Below, one piece after another: positions 1 through 11,657 of a DNA stretch of 64,000 nt. The notes below the pieces were generated by a model that saw nothing but the letters and a program-made list of their open reading frames with translations, ran no database searches and was not told where the DNA came from. The stretch is from NCBI RefSeq assembly GCF_025024155.1, contig NW_026251713.1, positions 620,001 to 684,000 on the forward strand, in the 5' to 3' direction. Position 1 is the first letter of the stretch. Every line of letters begins with the position of its first letter. This stretch comes from Gamsiella multidivaricata. Its lineage: Eukaryota > Mortierellomycota > Mortierellomycetes > Mortierellales > Mortierellaceae. A program made the position numbers and the translations under genes.

Positions 1-3000
1 AACATCGACCGCATGTGCAAAGTTGTGGTATGGATTTGATCGATGATACGAATCACGCAGTCCGATCACGAAACGATGAAGCAAGTCTAGATAGTTTCGT
101 GCAAATAATGCCAGAGAATAAGGGAAATCTTAGCTGCCGCTCAGAAGGTCCGCAAGCACCCCAATCCGGGATAACTCAAGAAAGCAGCCTCCACTTACGT
201 TCAGGAATGTTCAAGTCTCCCAGGCCCTCCAGCTTCATGACCTCCTGAATGACAATCACCACGCACCGCATCAGATCGTCCTCACACAAATCGTGTGGAT
301 GGAAATCCCATGAGAGAAGTCGGTGCTTGAGCTGCTCAACACGCTCCTGTGCAGCATAAGATGACATGGAGGGAAAGTCGTGAACAGACATTTTGCTTGG
401 AGCGGGGCAGTAATGACTGATCAATATATCGGATAGCCTAGAACATAGAGCAATGAAACAAGTCAGTAAAGATGGGACAACTGTCGGTAGTTGGAAAAGG
501 GCCAAAGAGCGAGGCAAAACGATCATCACCATTGATCTTTCAAAAACACGTCTCGAAGCCGGGTATGACTGGGCAGCGCGAGCGCGTTCTTCTGGGTAGT
601 GTATCTGGGGATCGTGACAGCGGTCCTGTATTTGCTATAGCGGTGCGCATTCTATATCGCAGCGCGAATTTTTTTTTTAGAGACATTGTTCTCGGGTTAG
701 ATCCAGCAGACCGATGGCGAAATCGTAGGCGAATGAATAGCGACTGCAGAGGTCTGTGCCATTTGCGAATCCGCAACTCACCAAAAACAATGTTTTCGCG
801 ACCTGCTCCTCAATTGGCTTCAGTAAGACATCTGCTACGCCCAAGTTGAACAACTCCAGAATCCTGTCTTGAGATGTAGTTGAGCTGATAGCTGTAAATA
901 GTGAGAAAGATAAACATTAGATACGAACCTGAGAGCGAGTAAGAAAAATTGATACCTTGTCCACAAGCACATACCGACGGGAACAACATGGCGCAGAGTG
1001 CCCTTGGCGAGTCCTTGCAGCACTGTCTCCAAAAAGTCCAAGCCGCACAGAGAGTCCTCCAAACCATTTTGCATGGGCTGCCTGCTGTGCGCGCGACGTC
1101 CTCGCTGCTGTGATCCCTTGGATGTTGTACCATCGCCGGTTGCCCTCGAGTGGCGCTGACCGTTGGCCTGCAGCAGTTTTGTGCCCGAGTCCACTGGTCC
1201 ACCATTATGGTTGCCCACATTCTTCTGGGATGTTGGGCGACGCAGACGAGTTGAATAAGATCCAGATGAATTGAATGCTGTGAGCTCGAGCTCTGTGTCG
1301 ACGTCCACGAGCAGTATCAATGGTCGAGATTCCGTTGGAGGGCGGTGTTCGAGAAGGGTTAGGGCTGCTTCAAACGTTGCGGCAGTCAAGACTATTTTCA
1401 AAAAAAAAAAAAAAAAAAAAAAAAAAAGGTCAGTCCACTGATCTGTTCGATTAGGGTTATGTCAGTGAGTCCTTCCCGTTGTGCTGGAGGCGCGTGTCTC
1501 CCCAAATGAATCATCCTGTGCCCCTTCTTTCGCCCACATGCGCAACGTCTGGCCACGTTTACGAAAGCATAAGAAACAACAAAGCGCCCAAGAAAGGTAA
1601 GCGTAGGATATCGATAACAGAACGAAAATATGAAAAGAAAAAAAAAGAATGAAAAACCACACAGTGGATAATGGAGTTGGAGAAAAAAGGAAGCAGATGC
1701 AGGCACAACATCAACATCAGCATCAACATCAGTAATAACAAACAAGAGCTCAATGCGTCGGCGCTTTGGTGCAATGTATAATCAACAGAAGGTCGAGAAG
1801 ATAGGGGCAAGAAGCAGTGCAGAGACGGGGCCCTTCAGTCCAGACTGACCAGACTGAACCGTCCAAATTCCGCGGTGCTAATCCGACACTAGTGGACAAG
1901 CACCACACACACAAATCAAACCCCATAATTCGGCACACAGACATGGCCAGCACTTCCCACAACAGAACGCAACCCAAGACAAGAAAATACCCATGCACCC
2001 TTTTTTTTTTTTTAGGTTGTTCCTCACTGTATCCATTTAGTAAAGGCTCATGAAACGGCCTCTTCGTTTTTTTTTCTTTGCCTCAGTGGATCCATGGGGA
2101 AGGAACGAAAAAGGAGGCGTAAAGAGTGTCAGGACCGAGTTGTGAGCGATAAAAATAAGGACCAGCCAGGTGTCCTCCCCATCCCCTCCTCTCAATCTTC
2201 CCGCGCGCTCTTACTCTATCCTTGTCTCCGTTCTCCTGCGGTTTTGGAGCAACGTAGGCCAAAAGAGGAAAGTCGTCCTCGAGTTTGTGCCATTCTCCAT
2301 TCAGTTTGCTCACACTTATCTGGTCGAATCACTGTGCCCTGCAGTTTAGCAGGCACAACAAAGAAAAAGAGTAAAGGGAGCGCATATACACCAATTGCAG
2401 AAAGGGGAGGGGGATAAGTAGCGCGAAGAATAGCGAATGAAAAAAAGGCAGCAAGAGCAACAACTAAAGAAACGAAGGATAGAGGGACAAATAATGCGAC
2501 AAAGGGAAGGCGAGAGTAAAGGGCACCTGCACGTTTTTTTCATATTACTGCTGAACGCAAGTCCGCCATGTTTTTTTTGTTGTTGTTGTCATATGAACTA
2601 TAGGGCCATAATACCAATTTGTAAGAGGCCAGGTCATATTCCGTTACCTTTTAATCCGGCGAGGCGTAATATTGAGGCCAGAGAGCCGGCGCCGTCGCTA
2701 GACCGAGACTCTGAACGTGAACGGGAGGTAGATGGGGTTGACTTTGACTTTGACCGTGAGGAGCGGTGATTCTTCCTAGGTGGGGACAGGCGTGAGGAGG
2801 ATGTAGAGGAGACATGAGAGGCACTGGATGTCGCGGTTGTTGCGGTGGATGTGGAGGAGGAGGAGGAGATGGAGTGGGACGAGGTGTTGCTGAGGGTCTC
2901 TGAGTGATGGGATGCTTCCTGGTGCTGCTGCTGTTGTTGTTGTTGTTGTTGCTGTTTTGATGGCAGAGCGGGGAGGTGATGATGGGTATCGAATGAGGAA

Positions 3001-3038
3001 GGGCCGATGAGGAGGACCAGGTACTCTGTGGGCTCCAT
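1..3038 (-). CDS. class I cyclic-nucleotide phosphodiesterase with receiver-like N-terminal region (3' end beyond window)
   Basis: Hydrolyses cAMP/cGMP. The most downstream visible exon (1-128) encodes ARNYLDLLHRFVIGLRD followed by NPYHNFAHAVDV, the first metal-binding His motif of the PDEase_I family. The exon before it (199 to at least 437) encodes RLLSWDFHPHDLCEDDL. Upstream, exon 975-1391 (LILLVDVDTE...HVVPV) joins in phase to 782-891 (AISSTTSQDRILELFNLGVADVLLKPIEE), which reads like a degenerate CheY receiver with its conserved Thr/Ser and KP. Exon 1391 joins in phase through a 47-nt intron to coding sequence ending at 1439 (LTDITLIEQI). The likely start is ATG at 3038 (MEPTEYLVLLIGPSS), followed by a Q run and S/R-rich sequence, but the link from about 2640 to 1484 would be an unusually long intron and is tentative. 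The exon between 437 and 623 is also uncertain (an in-frame extension or another intron). The rest of the catalytic domain lies beyond base 1. Family call firm, 5' half moderate. Confidence 0.75.
1485..2640. other. presumed intron or non-coding stretch inside the phosphodiesterase locus
   Basis: No exon with clear family similarity was found here. The stretch contains short homopolymer runs (T11-T12 near 2000, T9 near 2069) and purine-rich patches. If the phosphodiesterase starts at 3038, this is a long intron, possibly hiding short exons. If it starts near 1500, this is promoter and leader. Confidence 0.4.
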
Positions 3039-3059
3039 GGTGGACAGGCCGATTTGTAT

Positions 3060-3719
3060 TGTATAGCAGGGGGGAGAAGGAAAAAGAGGGAGGGAAGGAG
3101 AGGGAGAGGGAAAAGGGTCAGAGGAGGACTATAGCGAGGAGGAAGAGAAGAGGAAGAAGAAGAGGAGGAGAGGGGGAGGAAGGCCAGTTAAGAGAATGAA
3201 CGAGATGCTGTAAAGAGAGAAAGAGAAAGAGAGAACGAGAGAACGAGAGAGAAAGAGAAAAGGAGGGAGAGTCAGGACACAATCCAGAAAAGCAGTGGGA
3301 TGAGTGAGGTGCGAATGTGGTTGCAATGAGTGTATGGAGTGTGTGTGCGAAGTGTGTATGTATGTAGTACGAGGGACTAGAGGGGAAAACAGTTGGCAGG
3401 TGGAATGAAAACGTGAGTTGAGCAGAGTTGGGTCGAGAGAGTGCAGCGGAGAAGTCTATGTTGCGAGTATAAAAATAAAACGAATAAGCAAAGTGGTGGT
3501 TTGTCTGCGTGAGAGTGAGAAGTGAGAAGTGATCCTCTGCCAGCAGTTGGATTCGATTCAATTGGATTCAATGGTGGTCGCGATGGCGATGGTGATGGCG
3601 ATGGTGATGAGAAGAAGAGGGGGAAAAAAAAAAAGAAAAAAGAATCAGACTGCGAGGAGGAGCGGAAGGGAGGAAATGAAAGGGGAAAGGGGAAAGGGGA
3701 AAAGAGAGGGAAGGAGAAG

Positions 3720-3750
<31 letters not shown>

Positions 3751-3790
3751 AAGAGAGAGAGAAAAGAGAGAGGATGTTGGTGCCTTCCTG
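3060..3790. repeat. long homopurine/homopyrimidine tract
   Basis: The + strand is almost continuously A/G (GAGGAGGA, GAGAAAGAGA, AAAGAAAG) for several hundred bases, so the minus strand is C/T-rich immediately upstream of the ATG at 3038. Such tracts are common in fungal promoters. The (AAAG)n block at about 3717-3745 is a microsatellite. Confidence 0.7.
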
Positions 3791-4039
3791 TTCCTCATCC
3801 TCACCTCTTCCCTCATATGGCCACACTGCACCCATATAGCCCATAAACACAAACAACAGACACCGCCAGCAAAGTGCAAGTCGCAAGCCGATCAAAATGA
3901 TCAGAATCACTGCCCAACGGTCTTTGCCTCGTGGCAAGAGAGATCTTCCATGAGGGGATTGCAAAAGTTGATCCAGCAGCAAGCAAACCAATGAGCGGCG
4001 GTAGTGGTGATTGGCGATAGTAGTAATAAAATTGCTGTT

Positions 4040-4053
4040 ATTGTTGTTGCTGC

Positions 4054-4084
<31 letters not shown>

Positions 4085-4111
4085 GCTGCTGTTGTTATTG
4101 TTGTTGTTGGC
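4040..4111. repeat. TTG/GTT microsatellite
   Basis: Imperfect trinucleotide array of about 24 units, interrupted by GCTGCT. It is translated by chance as poly-L or poly-V on + and poly-N on -. It is not within a supported gene. Confidence 0.85.
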
Positions 4112-6125
4112 GAATGTGGGAATCCTGATCCCTCTTTGGATCATCCTCTGCCTCCACGCCTGTTTCTCTCTTCTGTTTCTGTTATTATTGCTTCCTTCGG
4201 ATCCCCAGCACGTTGTTGTAATCGAATCGATTTATGAACCTCTAATCCAAATCGGGACGGGGGACAAAGGGAAAGGGTCTTTTCTTTCACTCGCTCCTCG
4301 GCTCCTCGCTCCTCGATCAATTAACATTCTTATTTCTTTTATTTTTAATTTTTGAAATATTGGAGTATCGCATGCACCATCCGCTCCAGGTACCATGTCC
4401 AACCAACTACAACAGCCAGCAAAAAACATCCAAACAAGTGTGTACTTTAGGGCTATGCTGCACTATAGGCAAAAAACGTGTGTTCATTTCCCACCTTGCT
4501 TTTGTACACAAGTGTACTTGCTTGTGAAATGAAAAAGCACACAAGTCATCCCGCACACACATACAATCTCTATCTCTCTCTCTCATGTGCCACCAAACTG
4601 AACTGACCTGAACTGAACTTTGGAATTGAACTGAATAGAACTGAATAGAACTGAATTGAGCAGGATTGATCTGGTGCCTGCCACTGGGAAGAAAACAGAA
4701 GAACCGGGAGCAATGGGTACCACCAACCCAAAAAGATATGAACTGATGGAAGCAATTGCTCTTTTCTTTACTTTATCCTATTCATAAAAATATCATCCTC
4801 GCCACGCCCCATGCCCACCCTGGCCCTGGCTCCGGCCCCTGTCAACGCTCACTCCGCCCAGCCCGCTTGACCGACTCCGACCAAGAATGAAAAAAAAAAA
4901 GATGGAACACTAATTTGAGCCCTCTCATTCCACTCCTCAGTCGCCTCTCTCCTCTCCTCTCCTCTCTCCTCTCTCTCTGTTCGCTTACTTTCTTTGTAAT
5001 AGGAAATGATAGCATCATTCAATCACACACCATCCTCCTACTGTCGCTCTCTGCGCGTGTTGTACGTATTGTACGTGTTGGATGTTCACTCATGGGCAGA
5101 TGACAGAGAGATCAGAGAGATTGAGAACGAAAGTGAACTTATTAAAGAAAAAAAATGCTGCTTTGAGCGAGAAACACCCTTGGAATACCTTGGAGAAGGA
5201 TGATATGTGCGAATGAAGCGAGGGAGATAAATGGTATTTAGATGTAGTTCTTTACTTTTTTGATTGATTTCCGAGAGAACGAGTCCTGGGCGGTTGGTAC
5301 TGCTATAGACGGTTGTATGAGCAGGAGGATGGTCGAAGTGAAAGATACAAGTGCAGGAGTGATCGTGAAGGTGTGAGTGTGGTTGGAGCGTAGGGATGAA
5401 GAAGTAAGCAGCAACAGAATGTAGTATGCAGTGGGTACGTGTGTGAAAGAAAGGGGGGGGAAAGATGAAATGAAGGAAGGGGAGGGGGAGGGGGAATGTG
5501 CATCGCATTGTGCCGTTGCACCGCGTCCGTTGCGTTTTCTTTATTTGTTCCCAGACAATTTTATTATTATTTTATGCTCCATCTCTTCTCTCTTCACTTT
5601 TCTGTCCCGTATCTTTTTGTGTATCCATGAGTTCTTTAGCTGACGACGGAAACAAAGGAAAAAGAAAAAAAAAGAAAAAACAAGATGGAGTGGCAGAGCA
5701 ACTCTTTTTGAACCAAAGAACTAGAGCCGAGAGCAAGAACAGGAACAAACAACCTCTGAAAAGGTTCATGGCCACTACCAAGATAATCAACTCGCGCATG
5801 GGGTACTTATAGAGATGCCTCCCTGGCCCGCGTTCAGCAGCACGCGAAGGTGCGCCCAATATTGGCCTGGGACATCTTCCCCCTCCTCCTTCCTTTCCTC
5901 GCGACGCGCGACGCGACGCGTCAAATCCATCCTGTTTCAGTTTCGTGTTCGTGTTTCTTCCTCACAAACACGAACATGTCCACCCTGTCCCCCCTGCTCT
6001 TCCTCTCCCGGCGACGTGTGTGCTGCCACAAAAATACAGCCTCCGCATTCATCTTGAGCCAGCGTGTTCATTCCACCATCCTTCCATCCTTTCCATTCCT
6101 TCCATCTCCCCCATCCCAACGCACC

Positions 6126-6716
6126 ATGCTCTTCAGCTCCGCAGACATCTCCCTTTGGGAATCCGTTCTTGTGCAGTACGACGAGGCTCTACAACTCCAC
6201 GTTACCAGCAAAAAGGACGATTCCCTATTGGACCTCGACCATTGGTACCAAACCACTCTACCCTCCCTCCTCGTATCCCGCCAACCCAAATGGATTGATT
6301 CCAAAGAGCTTTGTCAGCTCATGTCTTGGAAACTCAAGGTTCGATTCTTATTCTCGCTTTCCAAAAAGTCTGCTGAGCTGAATTAGAGATATGATTGTAA
6401 TGATTAACACCCGGATACATATGTCTTTCCTACGGTGTGGCGATCCCATATCAGCGAGGCAAGTTTCGTCCGAGCCTCGCAAAATTGGCAGCGTCGAATG
6501 CAGACAAGGACGTGAAGCGTATCAGTCAGGAGGCCTTCCAACTCCTTTCCTCAGATCTGAAGACTGCCATCACCAAAATGGCTGAACTCAAAGGCGTCGG
6601 TCCCGCCACTGCTTCAGGTACGTACAGGTCCATTGTTCGTTGTCTGCCTGAAAGCCTGAAAAGGAGCATTTATTTCGCGATACTGCTTTTGGGTATCTCT
6701 AACCCAACAACGCTTA

Positions 6717-6747
<31 letters not shown>

Positions 6748-7297
6748 CCCCGATCTGTGAAACACGGCAGCCATATTGTGTGCAGGTGCCCCCGCAAAAG
6801 TACCCTTCATGGCCGACGAAACCATGGACTCGGTCCCCGGACTCGGCACCATCGCCTACACGATCCCATATTACATCAAGTTCGCGACCAAAGTCATTGA
6901 AAAGGCTGCAGAGCTTAAGAAAAAAGGATCCACCATCGTCGATTCTCCTCATCTCGTCGAGAAGGCCCTTTGGACTGAATTTATGCTCAACAAATATGGA
7001 ATTCAGAGAAAGATCGCTGGATCATCATCGACATCAGCACGAGTATCAGCACCAGCCTCAACACAGGAAAGAAAAGAAAGCAATGCCACCAAGGCAGCAA
7101 CAAAGGAAGATGGCAGCAGTAGCAACAAGAACAGCAAACGAAAGGCAGAGGAGATAGACGCAAAGGCCACAGGAACAGGAATCAAGCATCAGAAACAGAC
7201 ATCTGCATCCGCAATGAAGACCAAATCCTCAACAACACCAGCATCAACACCAGCGCCAGCGGCAGGAGTGAGGCGATCCGCTCGTAGTCGATCATAA
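6126..7297 (+). CDS. helix-hairpin-helix (HhH) protein of an uncharacterised DNA-glycosylase-like family
   Basis: Three exons, 6126-6338, 6455-6617 and 6771-7297, join in phase to give 300 residues. The central part reads RGKFRPSLAKL (from residue 72) followed by LKGVGPATAS (116-125), a canonical HhH hairpin, and then AKVPFMADE. This order matches a conserved, functionally uncharacterised eukaryotic family related in fold to HhH-GPD glycosylases; from memory the family has no established reaction. The last 90 residues are low-complexity S/T/K/A-rich with a KRK cluster and a C-terminal RRSARSRS, suggesting a nuclear, DNA-associated role (inference). Intron 1 has an unusual GTTCGA donor. Intron 2 contains a T27 run before the acceptor. 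The start is the first ATG of the conserved exon, and the ORF is open upstream, so a longer N-terminus cannot be excluded. Confidence 0.72.
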
Positions 7298-7373
7298 AAG
7301 CATGGAATACTAATTGGTACACCATAGCGATCTTGTAAAAATACACGTGTTTCTTTATTACAACATATCTGAT

Positions 7374-9474
7374 CTACTCCTGAGGGGCCATGCTCAGCAC
7401 AACAATATCGCCTTTGCTTGTCCCTATCACGATCACATCCTCATCCACATCCATAAAGGACGGCTTCAGTCCGCAGGTCTCCAAATACTGTGTAATCTCA
7501 TCCACCTGGCTCGTCAAAACAATCTCTGACATTTCAGTCGTCATCACCCTGGTACCTTCTCCAATGATCTCTGGTGTCCCCACTGGATCCATATAGACAT
7601 CATTTCCTTCCGCATTCGCATTCTGCTCCTGCTGCTGCTGCTGCTCTCGTTCTTCATGTTGCAGCTGTTGCTGTTGATGAGACCGCACGGCTGAATATCG
7701 TGAGACTGTCGGACACACCCGAATCGCGCCATTCAGCGAAGGACGATCCGCATTCGTTGTCAGTACATGAGGATGGTTACCCCCGATTGCGATCGAGGTA
7801 ATCGTCGAGATTGGCGGGACTTTCGTCTTGTGAATATGTGGCGCTTTCAACAGGTTCGGTGGGAGCTCGCGGCGTGTATCGATCATAAATTGTTTGTTAG
7901 GAGATTTATAAAGCGGTTCCCACTCCAGATGAAGAAGATGTCGATCCGTTAGGAGAATGAGGGACCGGATGTGGAAGACGCAGCAGAATGTGCGGGCGCT
8001 GTTTGAGATTGGTAATGTACTCGATAGTAAGACTGCCAGGGTGTCGATCGAGAGGATCCGGATGAAATGTCCTGTGGCAATTATTAGAGTGTCGTTCTGG
8101 ATGTAGATATCTTGGAGCTGCTCAAGAAAATGGAGCAGACAAAGTAGACACGCTGGATTAGCCCCTGCATCTGGATTGTAGATAGAAATCGTCACTAAAG
8201 ATGACAATTGTTACCGTTTCTCCTGCAAGTGGCTCTGTCGATCTGAGGACGTTGCCTGTATGAAAGTCCACGATGTCGATCTGGCAATCCCTCCTGCCCA
8301 GGACAAGGTACTCATCGCTCATAGTCATGCAGCTCACCTCGGTCGCGGATGAACTGTGGATCAACGCCTTTGTCCTGAGATCCCAGATTCGACAGATCCT
8401 ATGACATGGAGGATAACAGGGATCGACAGTATCAGTTAGTTACATATGCAACCTGGAACAGCCAGAAAACAGGTTTGTGCTCCGTCGATCTATCTGGGAG
8501 TATGCAGTTTTTGCTCGTCGTCCTGCTTGCTCCGTGCTTTGCATAATCTGCGTTATTCCTCTGAATCATAATGCAACCAAGCCAACCGAGCCGCCGTACC
8601 GTACTCATTCCATGACATAATGTGCGCAGACAGATAAGCACACAAATAACCAGTCCTTCCTTCCCCCCTCCCCCCCTGCACTACGCCCATTTCATAGAGA
8701 GCACCAACTTTGCCCAATCACTTACCCAGACTTGGAGACGACGGTCATAACCATGGCAACGGCACTAAAGTCCAGCAATTGAATTGGTCCCACGGCCGCA
8801 TCGACTAGATCCTCACACTCATATGTCTTCGTATTCCACACCGCGACTTGTCCAAACATATCCCCTGACAATAACTTTCCTGCCTTGATGCGCAGACGCA
8901 CGATCCCACCCCGATGGACCTTGAGCGTAAAGAGGGACTGGATGTGTCCATTCGACCAATTGCGGTCAGAAATGATTCGTGTCCGGCACTCTTGTTTCCA
9001 GTCCCTTTGCGGTACGAGATGTTGGCCTTCTGGGAGCGACGGTGCTGTGAAGGCTGTTGAGGAGGGTGACGGCGATACTGCTGAGGATGTTGATGTGGGT
9101 GCTGGAGTGAAGAATCTCAGGGAAGAAGACGACGAGGTCGAGGAAGGGATTGTTGGGATGGCGAATTCGCGTTCATGCTCGAGAAAGACGTTTTTCCAGA
9201 GAGATTGGTCGACTGTGATCCAGTACCATTGCCTCGAGACCTATGAAGTATTTCAAGGGAGCAAACGAGCGAGCGAACGAACGAGCGAACGACGGGTTGG
9301 GTTAGACGGATTCGTGCAGCTGAACTCTGGGTTATGGAATTATGATTTGTAAGGCTGTTTGTTGGCTGGAATGAGCGTCGCCCTTACGCGTTGACATCTT
9401 GCTAGGTCATGAATGTCGAGGTTGTTGAGAATCTGCTGTGCAATCTCGACCGGTGCCCGTGAGAGAATGTCCAT
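7374..9474 (-). CDS. F-box / WD40-repeat protein
   Basis: Likely substrate receptor of an SCF ubiquitin ligase. Exon 1 (9474-9388) starts at the first ATG after an in-frame stop and encodes the F-box core MDILSRAPVEIAQQILNNLD. It joins in phase across a GTAAGG intron to 9240-8726 (VSRQWYWITVDQSLWKNVF, then RIKAGKLLSGDMFGQVAVWN), which joins in phase to 8398 onward (GICRIWDLRTKALIHSS, then YLVLGRRDCQIDIVDFHTG). These are degenerate WD40 blades. The remainder (about 8200-7374, stop at 7374) has further beta-propeller-like repeats, a Q/E-rich insert and the end GTSKGDIVVLSMAPQE. The junction near 8158-8207 changes frame, and no intron with good splice sites restores phase, so either a very short or non-canonical intron, a sequence error or a real frameshift lies there. 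Confidence 0.72.
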
Positions 9475-10176
9475 GGGATGAATGACCAACTAGCGAAGCG
9501 ACTCGAATCGGGAGGAAGGGACAGAAGCGGCAGAGTTGTTTTCGAGGGGAGCGTAGCTGCGGCGGCGAAGGGTGGTGGTGATGGTGGCAAAGAGTGAAGA
9601 GAGGGGTGGAGCCAAGAGAAAAGAGTCGACAGAAAGAGTACGACGGTGTGGAGGGAATGGTAGACGTGGAGTCTACAGAGTGATGACAGTGAGAGCCAAA
9701 GCGCAATTGGGGGGGTGTTATTCCTCCGCTTACAAACAGTTGCGGCGTATGACTCGCCTTGTGCGAGTGTGGTTCGCGACCGTGTCTGTGCTTCTCGCCC
9801 CAATAGCCATTCCCGTAGACATCAACCGGCACTCCGTCCTCGTCGCCTTGTTGCAGCAGTACCAAGACACAGGTCCCCCGGTTACCAGCAACCAGAGGGG
9901 AGAACATTGTGTATCCCAATGGTCTCCACCCTCAAACCCGACCCGATGGTTCGCACTAGACATGCCTTGTGCTCTCAATCTGAGAAAGCCTCTTATGCAT
10001 CGCCCAGATTGAAACCCCCACGGGGAGAACAAAGAACGCTGTAGCCATGTGAATAAGTGCGTCATGTTTGTCCCTCATAGATCCGATTGCGGTAGACATT
10101 TGTGGTGAATACTCGCTCGGTTTATTATGGTGTTTCTAAAGTACATGTGCAAGGATGGGGAAACAAGTAGAATTGA
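9475..10176. other. intergenic, no supported gene
   Basis: About 700 bp between the F-box gene start and the DUF1769 gene end. ORFs of 100-170 codons occur on both strands but overlap each other, lack recognisable motifs and look like chance frames. It probably holds the F-box gene promoter and leader. Confidence 0.5.
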
Positions 10177-11657
10177 TCATTCCACGAACTCAAACTGAAC
10201 GGCCCAAAAGACAACGTTGCCGTCCAACGACCTGCAGGTATAACGAACGGGTTGGCCGTTCAAGTACCTCAAGATATTCATCGACAGCGCCATCTTGATG
10301 TTGCCCGTATTAAAGTCCATATACGGTGCAAAGAACTCGAATCCGTGGACCAAATCCGGCTTGAATACAAACTGTTTCCGGGCCTCCTCTGTCTGAAATT
10401 GCTTTCGACGTTGTGCAGTGCTCATGCTCTTCTTGTCCGGCATGAAAAACGTCGTATCTTCGTCAATATGCTGGCGCCAGCGTCCCAGAGGCATCTCCGA
10501 GTCATCCTTGTCCTCGTCAGTTGCAAAGTCGCTCGATGTGGGAGAAGCTGACAGCGGTGATGGCTCGATCATACTGTGAAGATGCGAATGCGTATTCGCG
10601 CCTTTGAAATGCGCGTCCAAATGCTCTGAAGAGTTGTTGGCGGAGTTAGGCAGGCTGCCATATAAGCTCGAGCTGTTGCTGCCGGTACTGGCGCCAGAGT
10701 TGCGGTGACCACGCTTCAGCTTACCCAAGAAACTCCACGAACGACCTGAATCACTCAGGCTCATGCCATGCGCGATATCTGTGGCGTGCTGAGGTGTCAT
10801 AGGAGGCGAGGGAAGATTGGCATCCTGAGGGCGCCATGCCGCCATGGTGTTGATGGACGAGATAAGAGGGCTCAAGATCCAGGGCTTTTCATTCTCTGAG
10901 AGCGAGGTCTTGACTACTGGGTCGATATACTTCGCAATCTTGAACATGGTGTCGAATCCCTGTGGGAGTTGCACAGCTCGGTCAAAGTCCGTTCCAAAGT
11001 AGACCTGTTCTCCATCCCATTCACGCTTGAATCGTCCTTCGACCTGACAAAACGAGTTGAACAACAAGAATGGAATCCATTAGGAAAAATTGCTTCTTAA
11101 TTCATCCCGTCAGAGGCTATTTCAATCACTGCTACGTTGCGTATTCATTGTGTAGAGTAGGTCGCTACCTGAATAGAAAATCTGCGATTGTGTCCCTTGA
11201 AATACTCAGAGTTATGGATAGGTTCAGAGCCATCGTTCGTAATGCCAACTGACGTCAAAAATGCAGAATAAAATATTAGAAACAGACTCTTGCGTTTCAT
11301 GTCATCGCTGCATTGCTAGGCCATCTGAGCTACAAGTATGTAATGCTAAATATGTATGGCAGATTGTTTTTCCCGCCATTTTTAAATGTCAGCTTGGCCC
11401 ATGCTCCACACCCTGTTTTTGTGCAAATGACCCTTCTTCCCTTTTTTCGTCCTCTTCGAGTTTACCCTTGTACCAAGTAGACTGCACCCTGCTTGCGATG
11501 AGCTGTGTTCATTCGACTTACCAAAGTCCCTAATCCGGACTACAGCTCGTCCTTTGAATTCGGGGCCCTCGAATTCGACGGGATGGAGCTCGTCATTGCA
11601 GTTCACAATGGACAAGTCGGTGTAGGTTCCTCCGACGCTGACTCGCAGTTTGACCAT
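10177..11657 (-). CDS. DUF1769 (UPF0590) family protein
   Basis: Function unknown. Three exons, 11657-11522, 11248-11169 and 11043-10177, join in phase for 360 residues. The N-terminal exon encodes a beta-rich start (MVKLRVSVGGTYTD). Exon 2 gives VGITNDGSEPIHNSEYFKG, and exon 3 opens VEGRFKREWDGEQVYFGTDF. The C-terminal block FKPDLVHGFEFFAPYMDFN, then LNGQPVRYTCRS and VVFWAVQFEFVE, is the signature of this fungal family. A low-complexity S/N/H linker (roughly residues 135-235) splits the conserved halves. No catalytic motif, signal peptide or transmembrane segment is visible. Splice sites are consensus (GTAAGT, GTAGCG; TCAG, GTCAG). Confidence 0.82.

Larger units (their letters stand above)
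3039..6125. other. 3.1-kb divergent intergenic region rich in simple sequence
   Basis: The region lies between the phosphodiesterase (-) and the HhH gene (+). It has a strongly asymmetric purine-rich + strand from about 3060 to 3780, including AAAG and GA repeats at 3717-3765. A GTT/TTG microsatellite lies at 4040-4110, tandem CTGAACTGAA-type repeats at 4600-4655, CT-rich tracts at 4930-4990 and G-rich runs at 5450-5490. The open frames here are simple-sequence artefacts (poly-L, poly-V, S/F-rich). No gene is supported. Confidence 0.6.

Noticed and set aside
3118..4144. 147- and 255-codon minus ORFs upstream of the phosphodiesterase
   Set aside because: S/F/L and N runs arising from polypyrimidine and GTT repeats, with no conserved segment.
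9407..10065. Overlapping ORFs of 110-170 codons on both strands
   Set aside because: Mutually overlapping, no recognisable motif, no consistent splice continuation; probably F-box gene promoter and leader.
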